Position numbers and translations under genes: made by a program
In this document: one piece after another, positions 13,200-26,250 of the stretch
Position numbering within the stretch: the first letter of the stretch is position 1
Layout: the number at the start of each line of letters is the position of its first letter
Source: Chaetorhynchus papuensis
Lineage: Eukaryota > Chordata > Aves > Passeriformes > Rhipiduridae
Direction of reading: 5' to 3'
DNA: 64,000 bases
Assembly: GCA_013396525.1 (NCBI GenBank)
Contig: VWYX01000715.1
Span: 206,718-270,717 of the forward strand
Notes under the pieces: model-generated
Databases searched by the model: none
What the model was told of the DNA's origin: nothing
What the model saw: the letters and a program-made list of their open reading frames with translations, nothing else

Positions 13200-14093
13200 G
13201 TTATCGCACCTTCAGCAAGCTCACTGATAACCCCAAGCTGTATGGTGCAGTCACACACTGGAGGGAAGGGATGACATCCAGAGGGACCTGGACAAGCTTT
13301 AGAGTTGGGCCCATGATAGCCTCATGAGCTTCTACAAGGCCAGGTGCAAGGTCCTGCACCTGGATTAGGGCAACTCCAAGCACAAACGCAAGCTGGGTGG
13401 AGAATAGATTGAGAGCAGCCCCTGAGAAGGATGTGGGGCTGTTGGTGGAAAAGAAGTTCTACATGAGCCAGCAGTGTGTACTCACAGCCCAGAAAGCCAA
13501 CCTTACCTTGGGCTGTATCAAAAGAAGCATGGCCAGTAGGTTGAGGGAGGTGATTCTGCCCCTCTGCTCTGGTGAGACCCCACTGTCCAGGTCTGGGGCC
13601 CTTGAATATAAGAAGGACATGGATCTGTTGGAGTCAGTCCTGAGAAGAGTCTTGAAGATGATCAGGGGTCTGGAGCATCTCTGCTATGGAGACAGGCCGA
13701 GAGAGTTGGGGCTGCTCAGCCTGGAGAAAAGAAGGCCTTATAGCACCTTCCAGTTACTAAAGGGAGCCTGGAAGAGAGTTGGAGAGGAACTTTTTATAAA
13801 ACATTAGTAGCAGTGCAGCAAGAGGACAAGGGGTTATGGCACCAAACTGAAAGAGGGCAGGTTGTCATTAGGTATAAGGAAGAAATTTACTGTGAGGGTA
13901 GTGAGGCACTGGATCACCTTGCCCACAGAAGCTGGGAATGCCCAATCCCTGGAAATGTTCAAGACAAGGTTCCATGGGGCTTTGAGCAATCTGGTCTAGT
14001 GAGAGGTGTCCCTGCCTTTGGCAGGGGGTTTGGAACTAGGGGAACTTTAAGGTTTCTTTCAACCAAAACCATTCTATGATGTACCATGGTATG
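13200..14093 (+). mobile_element. CR1 LINE fragment with 136-codon pol remnant (+)
   Basis: A roughly 890-bp 3' fragment. Near 13215-13380 the text is CR1 RT distal region in broken frame. At 13397-13807 one frame stays open for 136 codons and matches the CR1 pol C-terminus: 'EKDVGLLVEKKFYMSQQC', 'AQKANLTLGCIKRSMASRLR' and 'RELGLLSLEKRRPYSTFQLL'. The catalytic RT core is absent, so the frame cannot encode an active enzyme. The 3' end at about 14070-14093 has the CR1 ATTCTATGATG tail. A second CR1 3' end begins directly after it. Confidence 0.95.
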
Positions 14094-14268
14094 ATCTTGC
14101 CCTGGCAAGTTCTTCAGTCCTCTGCCTTGAAAGATGCAAGACCCAGACAGATAAAGCCCTGAGCAGCCTGGTCTAATCTCATAAATGACCCTGCTTTAAG
14201 CAGGAGGTTAAGCTGGAGACCTCCTGGGGTCTTTTCTGACCTAAATTATTTTCTGATATTATGATGTC
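14094..14268 (+). mobile_element. second CR1 LINE 3' end in tandem (+)
   Basis: About 175 bp of a different CR1 3' UTR variant: 'AAAGCCCTGAGCAGCCTGG' then 'GGAGACCTCCTGGGGTC', ending in a decayed ATTATTTTCTGATATTATGATG tail. It abuts the preceding CR1 tail in the same orientation. It may be an independent insertion or the older host element into whose 5' side the first one inserted. Confidence 0.8.
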
Positions 14269-17200
14269 AAAAAGAAGTCCACACCATCATTAAAAAATTA
14301 AAAAATCAAGGTAAATTTTTCAGGACCACAAAAACTAGCTGTCAGTGAGTTTCTGCCTACCTTCTCCTCTATAATGCAGTTACCTGATCTTTTTTTTTTT
14401 TTTTCAATGCTCCAAGTACTGCCACATTTAGAATTTTCTGGACTGTGAGTGGGAGAGCCATGGAAACCAGACTTAAGTGCATTTTGAAGCAAGTAACCTG
14501 TTAGAACATTTTGTACTGCTGAGTTCTGTGGCCAGAACTAAACAAATATAACCTTAAAACCCACAAAACATGCAAGGTGAATGATCCACATGAACATTCT
14601 AATGATATCTTCATTTTGAATGCTATTTTTTCCCTCTCTCATGAACTAATACCATTTAAAAAGCATTGTCTGTCTTGAAATTACTCAGGTATGCGTGGAT
14701 CATCCTTGATTAATAACTGCAACAAATTAAAATGAAGGAAAAAAGATCTCCAGTTTTTGTTATTAGATGTGTAATTATGAGGCATTGATGAATCAATTGC
14801 TTAATTTTAGCTATTTAGAAGCAAGTACCTTCCTCTAGCTGAAGAACAAAAAAGAATATCACAGAGAAGACTAAGTTTTTTAAAATCAGTTTATTAAAAT
14901 TTTTGCAATTTTGCCCTATTTAATTTATAAAACATTTCTTTGAATGCTACCTGAACATTGGCTTTTCCTTTACTTTTACATCGGCAGAGATCAATGTCAT
15001 TGTAACCAACAATAAATAACCAGCATTATTTATTCTCATCTGCTGAGAGGTCCTTCAGCTTCATTCCCTTTGCTCATCTACTTCACGTTAGGAACAACCT
15101 TTTTTCTCTGTGCCACTTGAACAGGACTGAAAGGAAGCACAAATCTATAGCCTTTGTTAGCAGGTACAGCTGTTTTGTGAAGCTTTTTTCTCCTCAGACG
15201 TGAAGTCACCTAAACACTTACACTAGTCAATACAAAAATTTTTAGAGGTCAGAGAAAAATGTAAAAGTAAACATAAGAAAGATTTTTAAATTTATGCATG
15301 CATTTACTGTTCTCCAAAGAGTAAATTTTCCCTTTTTCTCAGGAAAAAATGGAAGCAGCTTTCCTTTCCTAAAAGCAGTGTTTTCCCACTGCTGATTTTG
15401 TTGTATGTGCCCTAATTCTCTAGGCAGTAAGACACACACAGTTGTACTACACCTACTTTCACAGTCTGACCTTTCATGCCTAGCTGCACCCCTGTATGTC
15501 TAAGATATGCATTCATGTTCCACATACCTCTTCTTACCAGTTATCTACACTTGCTACAGTTTTTCAGACTCATATCTTTCCCTTAAGAATAGCTTATTGA
15601 AGATACAAGAGCCTTAATGATGATTTATGGTTCCCTTCCAAAAGCTTAACAACCAATCTTTTGCAATCCCATTTCACAGATCTGTGTGCAATCCTCATGA
15701 CCTTGCCAGTATCTGTTTTCTCCTCCCACAGAGATTTTTTTAACATCAGCTATCCTCACTGTAAGTTCTATTCAACTGGTTATGGAACATAAACTAGGCA
15801 AAGAAATCCTGAACCTCTGTCACAGTCTTGATGGCCACTTTTCCTTCCCCTTCCATTCCCACTCCAGTTCATAACTATATTTTCTGCATATTCTCACAAG
15901 CCTACAGGAATGGGAGGCAGTTGCTTCTGCTGATCCACAGTCTGTTGACCATAATGACCATAATGTCTGTTGACTGCCAGTGTATGAGTGGCCCTGTGAT
16001 CTCTCAGTTATAGCCGAGTTTTACTCTCTTGTGATGAGTGCGTGCAGTGGGACACTCACAAACAATGTGCTGCACTCCATTTCTGAGGTAGAATGACCGC
16101 TGCTTCACAGAACATGCATAAACCATAGCATGGATGCTGGGAGAAATTCTGAAGTACTTATACTATTTCTCTGCCTAGGACTGTGGTCACAATAAGACCA
16201 TTCTACTCTGTCGAAAACCAAAGCAAACCAAATCAAGAGACAAACCCAAAGAGTATGGGCAAGAATGCAGCCACTGACAAAGAAACCATGCAGTCTGTGA
16301 TATATAGGCTACAATACAGCTGAAATGCAGTTAATCCAGTAACACCAAACAACAAACCCGAAAGTGAGGAAACAAAGCAAAGATGTGGAAAGTTCCTAGT
16401 GTGGCTGCACAACTTGATATGAACTCAGTGGGGTCAAGCATCAATTCTGCAACAGCCTCACTTCCTTGATGAGAAAATCTATTTACTGTTTGCATGTGCT
16501 TTCAGATAGTAGAGATTATTGATATGTCTTTTATCTTTCAGCTATTGAGCCACATGTAAACAGTACGTAAGAAATGGCAGGCCATAATTATATTTGGTTT
16601 TGTATTTATGCATTATTTGTTTTAGTGGGTTTTTTCCCCTGTATTCTGAAGCATTTGCACTTTTGGAGTGTAGAATTTAGAAAGTCTTTCTTAAACTTTT
16701 CTGGAAGAAAGGAGTGTGGAAGATTCAGGCACTGAAATAATTACAAACTGCAGAAAAATATATCTAATACAAAATTCCATAGGTTATTTCTGGGATTGAG
16801 TATACATTCCTTAGTTTACAAACATTGTGCTGTTTTGAAATATATTTTAATATGAGAATTTGTTACTTGATGTCTGATCTTTAAAACTATTACAATTTTC
16901 TCTTCTTCCATGATTTGTAGAGAAAATACAAATGATTTCTAATGGTGGATATTCATTATTGTTACATACAAAAGAATTTAATTCCCTTTTTAGAACTTTA
17001 TCAGTACTGAAACGTACATTATCAGCAGGCATATTTTTAAGGATGATGAAAACAAGTTTAGGGATTTTTTTACATCTTTTTTTCAGATACATGAGTTGAA
17101 AGAGAATTTTGAACATGTCAAGAGCATAATTTTCCTGTGGTTTGATACATATAAAGAGCATAAAAATGAAATATCTGGGTAAACATCCTAGTGAAATTGA

Positions 17201-19499
17201 ACCTGATTAAAGCTCATGTACACTGCCGAACCCCAGTATGAAATATCATGTACAGCTCAATTGGGGCACTCAAAATGCTTTCAAAACATGTCAAGTATTG
17301 TTTGCAGCAAACCCTCGCTATGAACAAGCAGGTCAAATTTGACCCTACTGCACCTTCATGAGGTTGTACAAGATGGTTGTTGTATAAGCAGTAAAAGAAA
17401 ACTAGGTTAGAAATTATGCTAACTTCTGAGTAACCAAAAATAGTAAGCCTCTGAATTTTACAAATAATGTCATTGATATGGAAAAGGGTATAGAGGAGGA
17501 AAATTCAGTAATTCTGTGTTGTTACGAATTGAAAACAAGGATTTAATTTCAGTGGTTTTGTAGATATTATGTTCCTCTACAGATATCCATTCTTTTCCTG
17601 CACAGACAAGCATTTCATACAATTTACATAAGATTTGCATAAGAATGATTTAAAGATAAAAAATAACATTCATTAGTGAGTTCTAGAGTCTTTTTTCTCA
17701 CGCCCTCTGGGAGCTACTCCTATTTCTTTTTCCCCCCATCTCTGCATATCCAGCGCAACATAAAAAAAATACAAAGACCAACAAACAAACAAAATATCAA
17801 ACCAAAACAAAAGGAAAAAAACACACCATTCTTATGCTAGCACTTAATAATTCTTTAAAATATGATATTCCCAGGAAACTCATGCAGGCTTTTGTGGCTT
17901 GCTCCATTAGAAGCAGAATATGAATCCCTGCTGTCACTGAGATAATAACAGAAGTAGAGCATACAAATTCCATATTCATTCTCTTCTGTGTATGTTTATA
18001 CATGCACAAACATTCACAGAAATTAATTTATATACGTCAATACAGATTGAAATGACATAATTAGATTACATAAAAATCCAAGTGCCAGTAACACTGCTGA
18101 CAAGCTGTAGAATATGAGATACCAACCCTTTTTGCATTGCTCTTAGTGCTCTGTGAACATCAGAAGGAATTTGTAGAACCTTACATTCTTCTAATATTTT
18201 TATAATACTTCCACAGTGGTGTATACTGGGAGAATAGGGAAAATTTGGACTGTACTATGTGATATTGATATTGTAACATTTTTATGAACTCATAATATTA
18301 TTTCATTTTGAAAACTTGATTTACCAAGTTCTATTAAGAAATATTACACTGACATTTCAGTAGTGATAAAGGATTGTTTTCAAAGGGTTTACTAAATTCT
18401 ACTAACTCAATACTACAACTGTTCAAGCATCTGCATTCAAAAGCATATGACTAATATCAGAACCTTTCTACCCAGAACACAACTTCCTATACAGTCCTTT
18501 AAAAGAACTGTGATATAAAACTACGAAATCCAACTAGGTGATTTTAATACAGCTCATGAATCCATATGCAGTTAAAGCCTGGATTCTATCATTTGCTCTT
18601 TGTAATTTTGTAATGAGCAGCAGTTGCAAACTTGGCTTGTTATGGTCTTGTAAACATAAGTGTACAGAAGAAATATTTACAATTTACAGAATAAAAAAGA
18701 TCAGATCACAGTCTGAAGAAAGTCTGGAGTTCATCTCCTGGACAGGTGGCTTTGGCTTATTATCTTGTCTCTCTTACCAGGATATTTATGCACAGTTTCC
18801 CTAAGATCAAAAAAGATAAGATGCAAAATCTAAAATGTGTTTTCAAGGTGCAGTGCTAATATCAGACTCTAATTTGATTGCTTTCCAATATGTTATGTCA
18901 GCTGTCCTGGATATAAAAAGATCTTATTTCACTGAATTAATTATAATTCTAGAAAATATTCTTTACTAGATAAATAGCAAAATTTGTTACTGTTATTCCA
19001 ATTAGTTTAGTGGGCAGAAATTGAAAAGTTCAACAGTATATTGCACGTAATATTTTTGATAATGTGCAAAAATATGTCCCATTAGGAGTATAAAGTAATT
19101 TGACTGTAAAAAGTTTTAAATCAGCACAAAATATATATAAATATATCATAGGCAAAGTTATTTAAGATAATTTTTCGCACTAGTATTCTCATGATAGATG
19201 TCTTCAGGGAGGTTCCTTCACCAGTTACTATCTGTTAGAGAGGATTTCAAGGAAAAGTCTGAAGAAATTTCAATATCAGTAGAAAATGTTCTTAAAAAAA
19301 AAAATGAAAGAATAATAAAATATCAAGACTAGATTACAATCTTCCACAAATACTACTTAAGATCTACACTGAAGACAAAGATTTTTACATCTAACATATA
19401 TGCTAATATTTAAGTTCAATGTTTAAATATTTTTTGAGTTGCCTTTTCCTAATTAATTTATTCTTTTTTTTGTTGTTGTTTGTTCGTGGTTTTGTTTTG
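14269..19499. other. unique AT-rich non-coding DNA (5.2 kb, no clear transposon)
   Basis: No gene or recognisable repeat family. It contains a T14 run near 14391-14404 and short A-rich runs near 17761-17820. Open frames do not exceed 104 codons and show no known motif. Confidence 0.55.
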
Positions 19500-20064
19500 G
19501 TTTTTTTTGGTGGGTTAGGCTGGGATAGAATTACTTTGCTTCATAGTAGCTCTGTTTTGGTTTTGTGCTGTAAACAGTGTTGATAGCACAGTGCTTACAC
19601 AGAGCCAAGGCCTTTTCTGCTTATCCCACTGCCCTACCAAGTGAGTATGCTGGATGTGCACAGGAGACTGGGAGGTGACACAGTCAGGACAGGTGACCCC
19701 AATTAACCAAATGGATATTCCATACCGTATGGCATCGTGCTCACCACAAAAACTAGATGGAAGCTTGGCAGGAGGGCCGCTGCTTGGGGACTGGCTGAGC
19801 ATCAGTTGCTTGGTGGTGAGCAATTATTTTCATTTGCAGTCCTTGTCGTTCTTGGGGTTTATTTCTCTACTTCTGCTATTTTCTTTTTCTTTACAATTTA
19901 TTTTTATTTTATTTTATTCTCCCCAGTTATTAAACATTTTTAACTCAGTCCATGAGCTTTCTCACTTTTGCAATTCTGATTCTCTCCCCAGTCCCACCGG
20001 GGGTGGAGTGAGTGAGTGAACAGCTGTGGGGTGCTTAGTTGCTGACTGGGATTAAACCATGACA
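19500..20064 (+). mobile_element. solo LTR of an avian endogenous retrovirus (+), family B
   Basis: About 560 bp, unlike the family A LTRs. The order is typical of a second common avian LTR: 'GGCTGGGATAGAATTACTTT', 'ACAGTGCTTACACAGAGCC', 'GGATATTCCATACCGTATGG', a polyadenylation signal ATTAAA at 19929-19934, then 'CATGAGCTTTCTCACTTTTG', 'CCCACCGGGGGTGGAGTGAG' and the terminal 'GGATTAAACCATGACA' ending at 20064. The order of polyadenylation signal and end gives plus orientation. The left edge lies in T/G-rich DNA and is uncertain (19470-19515). No gag, pol or env text is adjacent. The 121-codon frame at 19654-20019 is LTR sequence, not a gene. Confidence 0.88.
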
Positions 20065-23000
20065 GGTAGTTATGTCTTTTGTTATTTTTCATCTGACACA
20101 TGAAATTACAGTGTAACATTTATATTCTCCATTTCAGTTAAAAAGTAAATGAGAGAGGAGATAGAAAACATATGTAATAAAATATAACCAAAAAGACAAA
20201 ATTTAATTAAGGTCATATATCAGAAAGTTCAAAATGAATTCAAAATTATGGCATATGTGCCCAGACTTCTACAAATGTAACTGAAACTCCTCTAGTATAT
20301 TTCTGGAACAAAGATTACTTTTATCAATACAGTGGCAGGCAGTTTTCTCTGTATCCTCATCTATACCATAACAATTAAGAAACATAAGATGCACATAGTC
20401 ATGTCATAAGAGTATGGTTGATGACGACTAAAGTGCAAAAATTTCAGTAGAGGGGAGATGGAACTGAAAATACAGGTGAGAGAAAGCAAAAAGTCTAGTG
20501 AGATTTTAATTTTAAAGTCCTGGTAAGTATCTCAGGTATACATTTTAGAGCAGAGGAGCTGCTTACCATACCTCAGGGATGTCCAAATATTACAAAATTA
20601 TCTATAGAAAGTACTTGGGAAAAAGTAGCCTTATGAATCCTTTTTAACTTGCATCCAAATACTGTTGAAGTGACTAGAGCTGTGTGACCTGCCACTGATT
20701 CATGCTGCCTAACCACACCAGTGTGCACTTCTGCCATCACATTTATTTATGTGCATCTGTGTATAGGTCCTGTGTTGTATCTGGAAATAGTAATGCAGTT
20801 GTAAGTGATTCATCAAAATCAATGTGAAATAGAGGCTCAATTGTCCTCTGACCTGTGAGCTAACTATTTAATCTAGAAGGCTGAATAAAATTAAAGATTA
20901 AAAAAAAGATTAAATGAAAAATATGCAATTTATTTTAAGTGAAGACCACTGTATATGAATAGAAAACCTCTTGGACTTCTCATTATCATTTTATAGTTGT
21001 GCAAAAGCAAATAAACTCATTTCTTGCTTATTTCCATATTTCCACAGAAGATTAAACCCTATATTATTACAACATTCATCTTGCTTTTTGGTGTTTTTTT
21101 TTTTTTGGTTTTTTTTTGGGTTTTTTTTGAATGAGAAGTATTTCTGCAGATATAACTTATGCATGTAAGTGACCGTGAACATAGATTGCCATCGATTTCA
21201 GCAAAAACAGCCTGCAGCATAGAGGTCCTGGTTAGAGACAAGTAAATCCCCTGCTTAAATCCATAGCCTAAGGTTAAGACAAGTGATTTGGCTTCACAGC
21301 AGGATTCTTCTGTGATCTATTCCTATTTGTTTAGCTCCTGCTTATAACTCTTCCTAATCAGCAAAACCTGGACAGCAGTTTTTTCACAGGGGTGATTGCA
21401 TCTACTCAATTTGTACCGAGCCAGAAACTGCCTTCTGTGTAACTGCACTGTGTTTCTGTATTAGACAAGCCAGAGATCAATACGTTCCTAGGTAGATACT
21501 GCTATTTAAAAATCTACAATAATTATTCCTAAAACATGGACCATAAATTACTACAAAATGTTTAAGGTGAAATTGTGCCCTTCGTATACACGGCAAGGTG
21601 TTAAGGAGGTAATTGCCATCAAATTTGTGAGATGCTTAGACACCATGATCCAGGGAGTTATGTAAACACAGACAGGTCAGAGTCACAGTTTGTTTTGGAA
21701 TTCAGGGATTGTTGAGGAAAACAGACAACACTGTCTTTAATACTGGAATCCAAATGAAAACCTTAAGTAAAAAAACTATATTAAAAAGGTTCAAAGAATT
21801 AGGGACATGGGGAAACTAATGAGCATGTTCAGAAAGATATATGGACTTTAATTTAAACAAAGTAGCATAAATTAAATTTTCAAAATGAGAATGTTGATTC
21901 TAAAACTACTTTTATTTTTTAAGATAATCTAATAATAAACTGGAGAACATATATCTGGAAACAAATTTTCAGGACTTGGTAATTTTTTGGAATAAACAAT
22001 TGATTTTCTTAGAAAAATGGACCATACGATTTTTTTTATTATTATTTTTCTGTTAGAGCTATCAGTTCAAAGTTATACTTGTCACTTACTTTTGCTTCCC
22101 AAAAGGATCCATCTCCATTCCCCAAGGATAAGGAAAAACAGATATCAGAACTCAAACAATTTCTGTTTTCTCGCAAATCCATATGCATCCATGCATAGTC
22201 CTAAAACATCAGTTTTGGGAAAGCAGAATTCTTCACTGACAAAAAAAGTGGCTGATTTTTTTTGACAGAATTCAGAGCTATGTAGAATTTCTTGAACTTG
22301 TCACAGAAGCAGTAAAGCAGAGTTGATATAAGGTCATTCTCAGTGCTCCTCTCTACACTTGTTGGTCCCTATCCTACCCTAAGAGACTGAATCTTCAATT
22401 GCCCTTGCACACTTACAATATATGTCACAGCTTTGATACCCTCAGCTTCATTCCCTAAAAGGTGACTTAAATGATCATCTGTTTCTCTGCACTGTATCTT
22501 GGACTGGAGGGCCTTCCCTTCAACAGGGAGCATTTTTCCTGCTCTGGCTGTTGGCCTGAGTGTCAGATGTGTCCTCCTGATGCACATACTGGGACTAGCA
22601 AGAAGGCAGGAAAAGAAGCTCAATTCAGCATCACTGTTTTCATCACCAAAACTCACTTATGGGCAGTTCTCACTGCAATGCACTGCTAAAATATAGCAGT
22701 GGGATGACAGAAGTATTAGATGAAGCCATAATGATGCAAAACATTTTAGATTTTCATTTTCTAAGTGAAGGACTAATGATTAGAATGCTACAGCACACTG
22801 GCACATCTTGCAAAAAGCTCAAGTTTCTTTAAAACAAGCTATTATTAATTCAGATACTAAGGATACTTCTTGAAAAAACTGAACTATGGTTATGGAGAGA
22901 TAGTAGTTTTGCTGGGCTTTTTCTAATAACTAACAAGAGGAATCCAGGCTTTTCTAATTTTCCTCACTGATGACATTTTTAAAACCAATTTTGTTGTTTT

Positions 23001-23827
23001 TCAGAGAACCCTCTCAATCTATTAAATGTATTCATGAACTAGTTCTGCTCACACTATGTCTTCCATTATGCTAAAGGGTGTTATTTTCATTTCATCTTAT
23101 CTGTTTGTGTATCTTTAAGTGATAGTTGTAAACTTATGGTTTGGCTGTCTGCAATTGATTTAAAAACAAACAATCAAAAAAACCCATAAGCAGAAGAGAA
23201 AAAAAAAAACAAGCTGTGAAGTCTGAACAATTCAACTCCTACACAGCTGCCTTGAATGTATTTCAGGCAGAAATAATTAGTGTTACTCAGACCAAAGGAA
23301 AATCACCTTCCTTTCTAGAATGATTAACAACTATTTTTTTTTTATATTGCAAATACCAAGACTAGCTCTATCATTATTTTTGTATATAAAGCATAAAACA
23401 TTCAATGCAGCACTTTATGGAGGTATATGAAAAACAAAGGCTTAAATTCTTTATTTCATCTACAAATGCAATCAGTAATAATAGACAGCACTGGTAAGGA
23501 AAAAGTAATTTGAGGCTTATTAGAAACAAGAATAAAAAAGCAAGTAAAAAATCCAAAACCCAGCAAAAGGAGAACCATTTCTGGAAGGGGAAAAATAGTC
23601 TCAGCACAATAACGAATGTTACTAAAGTGAGAGCCACCAACACAGATAATTAACAGTGTTCAGAATCACCTTCCCTTTTGTTTTAGTCTTATAAAAGTAG
23701 ACAGAACTTTGGATACTATTTCTTTCCCAAAAGATTCCTTCAGAAAATATTAATAGCTGTTCCAGTACACTTCACAATTTATACACAAGCTGTCATTTTT
23801 TTGGAATAGAAGCAATGAATTGCACAA
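20065..23827. other. unique AT-rich non-coding DNA
   Basis: No gene or recognised transposon. A T/G low-complexity stretch lies at about 21085-21130. Short open frames (up to 95 codons) have no support. Confidence 0.55.
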
Positions 23828-23960
23828 AGAAGTCATAGAAGCACAGTCTTGAAAGTGCCTTCAGGAGATGATTTGGTCTATATCCCTGGTGAGGGATATA
23901 ACCAAATGGGTGCAGACATGGTCCAACAGAATGCTTTTGGCTGGTATTGTCTGAAGATGT
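23828..23960 (-). mobile_element. probable decayed CR1 LINE 3' end (-)
   Basis: The plus strand reads 'AGTCATAGAAGCACAGTCTT' then 'CCTTCAGGAGATGATTTGGTC'. This resembles an inverted CR1 tail and 3' UTR with many substitutions, continuing with 'GGTGCAGACATGGTCCAAC'. There is no coding part. It could be coincidence, so confidence is moderate. Confidence 0.45.
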
Positions 23961-26060
23961 CTGTTTTAAATAAGGTCCAATACAAATTGCACGATCTCCA
24001 TAGGTAGCGTGTTTAACGATGATTTTCTAATCTGTATCAAGTATTTTGAATTAATTTAGGCTCTTTTTTTATTATTATTATGCATGTCTACCTTTGGCAG
24101 ATATAAAGACATATTTGCACTATTTTGTAAGAATATCTTTCACAGAGTTGAATATTATAGTTATATTCTTAAATCCCTTTCCCACTCTTTCATTGGTGAT
24201 CTTTTAAATTCATTTTAGCAGCAGATCAATGTTTATTATCAGTTTTAACAACCTCAGGCAGTTTGCTTTTTCATAACTCATTTTAGTGAAAAAATCATCC
24301 ATCCCCAAAATGTTGATAACCTAGATAGGAGATTAAATTGTGTCCTGCTTATTACGGTCATATCTTGAGACAGGCAAAACTGACTCTTTGCTAGAGTCAC
24401 TTAAAGAAGCCAAATGCCCTAACTGTGTTGTTGCTACAACCTTAAGAAGAGGGATTGTAAGTTTGCAATTTCAGCAGGCTGATAAAACAGCTCAAAAGAT
24501 ACTGAAGAAAAAGAGGAAATGTATCTTTGGTATCAAAATGATCTATTATCACTCCTTTATGTTAAGCAACAGACCTTAAATAGAAAAATCAAATTTTGAT
24601 CTTGGTACTCCATCTGTAGCTCTAATTTAGCTATCTATTGAAATGACTTACCCATTTTTTGTCTTGGACAAATTGTCAAATATGAACTACTACTATAGTT
24701 TCTATGAACTACTGATATAAGACCAGCTTTTCATTTGCATTACAGGTGATTAGAAAACAGTTATTTCTTTGAGTAAATGCATTCCCAGTGTACAGTTTCT
24801 GGACTTTTAATCCAGGAAAAGTCTCTGTAATAGTTCAGGGTTTTGGATTCCAAAATATATGAGATTGGAATGAATTCTTGCAATTAAATATAAATAATAA
24901 AAAAGGTCTTTTACTACTGCAGCTTAAAGAATGCAGACTTTTTTAGGGACAAAAAAATGTAGTTTGTGAGGACAGACCCTTGTCCATTATTGTAGCTGCA
25001 GCCGTACAATGTTTACAGATATTTCTGCATGTTCTTTGTGAAGAATTAATGATGAAATTCTATAGAAACATCTGACTATGTGCAGATAAAAAATATTAGC
25101 ACTAGCAGCTCTTTCAGTTGTTTTATAGTTTTAATGTACATAATGGTTGTTATGGCTATTACATTCTCAACCAAATGTCTTACTGTCTTTCAAGGTGCCT
25201 GTAGGTTTTCTTTTCCAAATAAGTACATGTGATATGATTTATATCTACATTGAAAATACTGCTGTTTTAAAAAATTAAATAACTGTGATACAATAGCAGA
25301 TGCCTAAAAAGAAACAGCAAGCATTCCAGAAGATTGGATACAGGAGTAGTAATCAACTTTACAGCTATGTTAATTTCTCACATGATAAACCATTCTCTAG
25401 AAGAAAAGATTTTTCATTTGGTAAAGTGCTACATTCTGTAATTAGACAAAATGTTATGATTGGAAATATAGAGGCAAGCATGTTAAATGCTTTCTAATAG
25501 TATTGATCTTACTAAATATTTTAAATATATATATGTGTATTTATTTATTTGTCTGTTTGTTTATGATGTGTATATATATATATCTATATATATCTGTGCA
25601 GGAACACAAAAAAGACATTTATTATTTTATCACAGTTCAGTAATTCTAAAACATCTCATTAAAGGCTTTTGCAAAGAGCTGAATCAAACCTTTGCTGTAC
25701 AAGTTACATTCAAGTTCATGTGAATTCATTTCCTGTTTACTTCTCCACAGGTTTGCTTAACCACCTGCTGAATTCAGAGGGATATACCATCTGTTAAACT
25801 GGAGTCCAAGACTTCCCTCAACAGCAAAAGTCTCCCAACATCCACATTTTAAACATCCAAATTCACATTAAAATGCTTCTTCAGACTGTGTTCCAGAGGA
25901 TGTTTAGGGCCTTGGGCTTCATCTACACTAGTAATGAAAAAAACATGATACAGAGATAAGGAGTTGTATGTGGTTTTCCTTATCACTGAACTGCTAGTCA
26001 GAAAATGGCTGGGTTTTGGCTTGGGCAAACAAACTCCCTCTCACCCTATGCCTGATCACA
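23961..26060. other. unique AT-rich non-coding DNA
   Basis: No gene seen. It contains the TA-rich microsatellite listed separately. Confidence 0.55.
25519..25596. repeat. TA-rich microsatellite
   Basis: Interrupted (TA)n with (TTTA)n and (TTTG)n interludes, including a pure run of about seven TA units near 25570-25582. Confidence 0.85.
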
Positions 26061-26250
26061 GCATCACAGAATCACAGAATAACAGAATTGCTTTGGTTGG
26101 AAAAGACCTTTAAAATCAACAAGTCCAGCCATTGACCCTGCACTGCCAAGCCCACCACTAGACCATGTTCCTAAGCACCATTACTATGTCTTCTAAATAC
26201 CTCCACAATTACTCTTAGCCAACAGCCTTTCCCAGCAGCCACCTTGAACA
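26061..26250 (-). mobile_element. CR1 LINE 3' end (-)
   Basis: The plus strand begins with three tail units (ATCACAGAATCACAGAATAAC). It continues 'TTGGTTGGAAAAGACCTTT', 'GCACTGCCAAGCCCACCACT' and 'CCATGTTCCTAAGCACCA', a standard inverted CR1 3' UTR. The homology fades near 26215-26250. No coding part is left. Confidence 0.95.

Noticed and set aside
13397..13807. 136-codon open frame as a host gene
   Set aside because: The translation is the C-terminal part of CR1 pol without the catalytic core, so it is a transposon remnant.
19654..20019. 121-codon open frame as a small gene
   Set aside because: It lies wholly within a family B LTR, which has no coding function.
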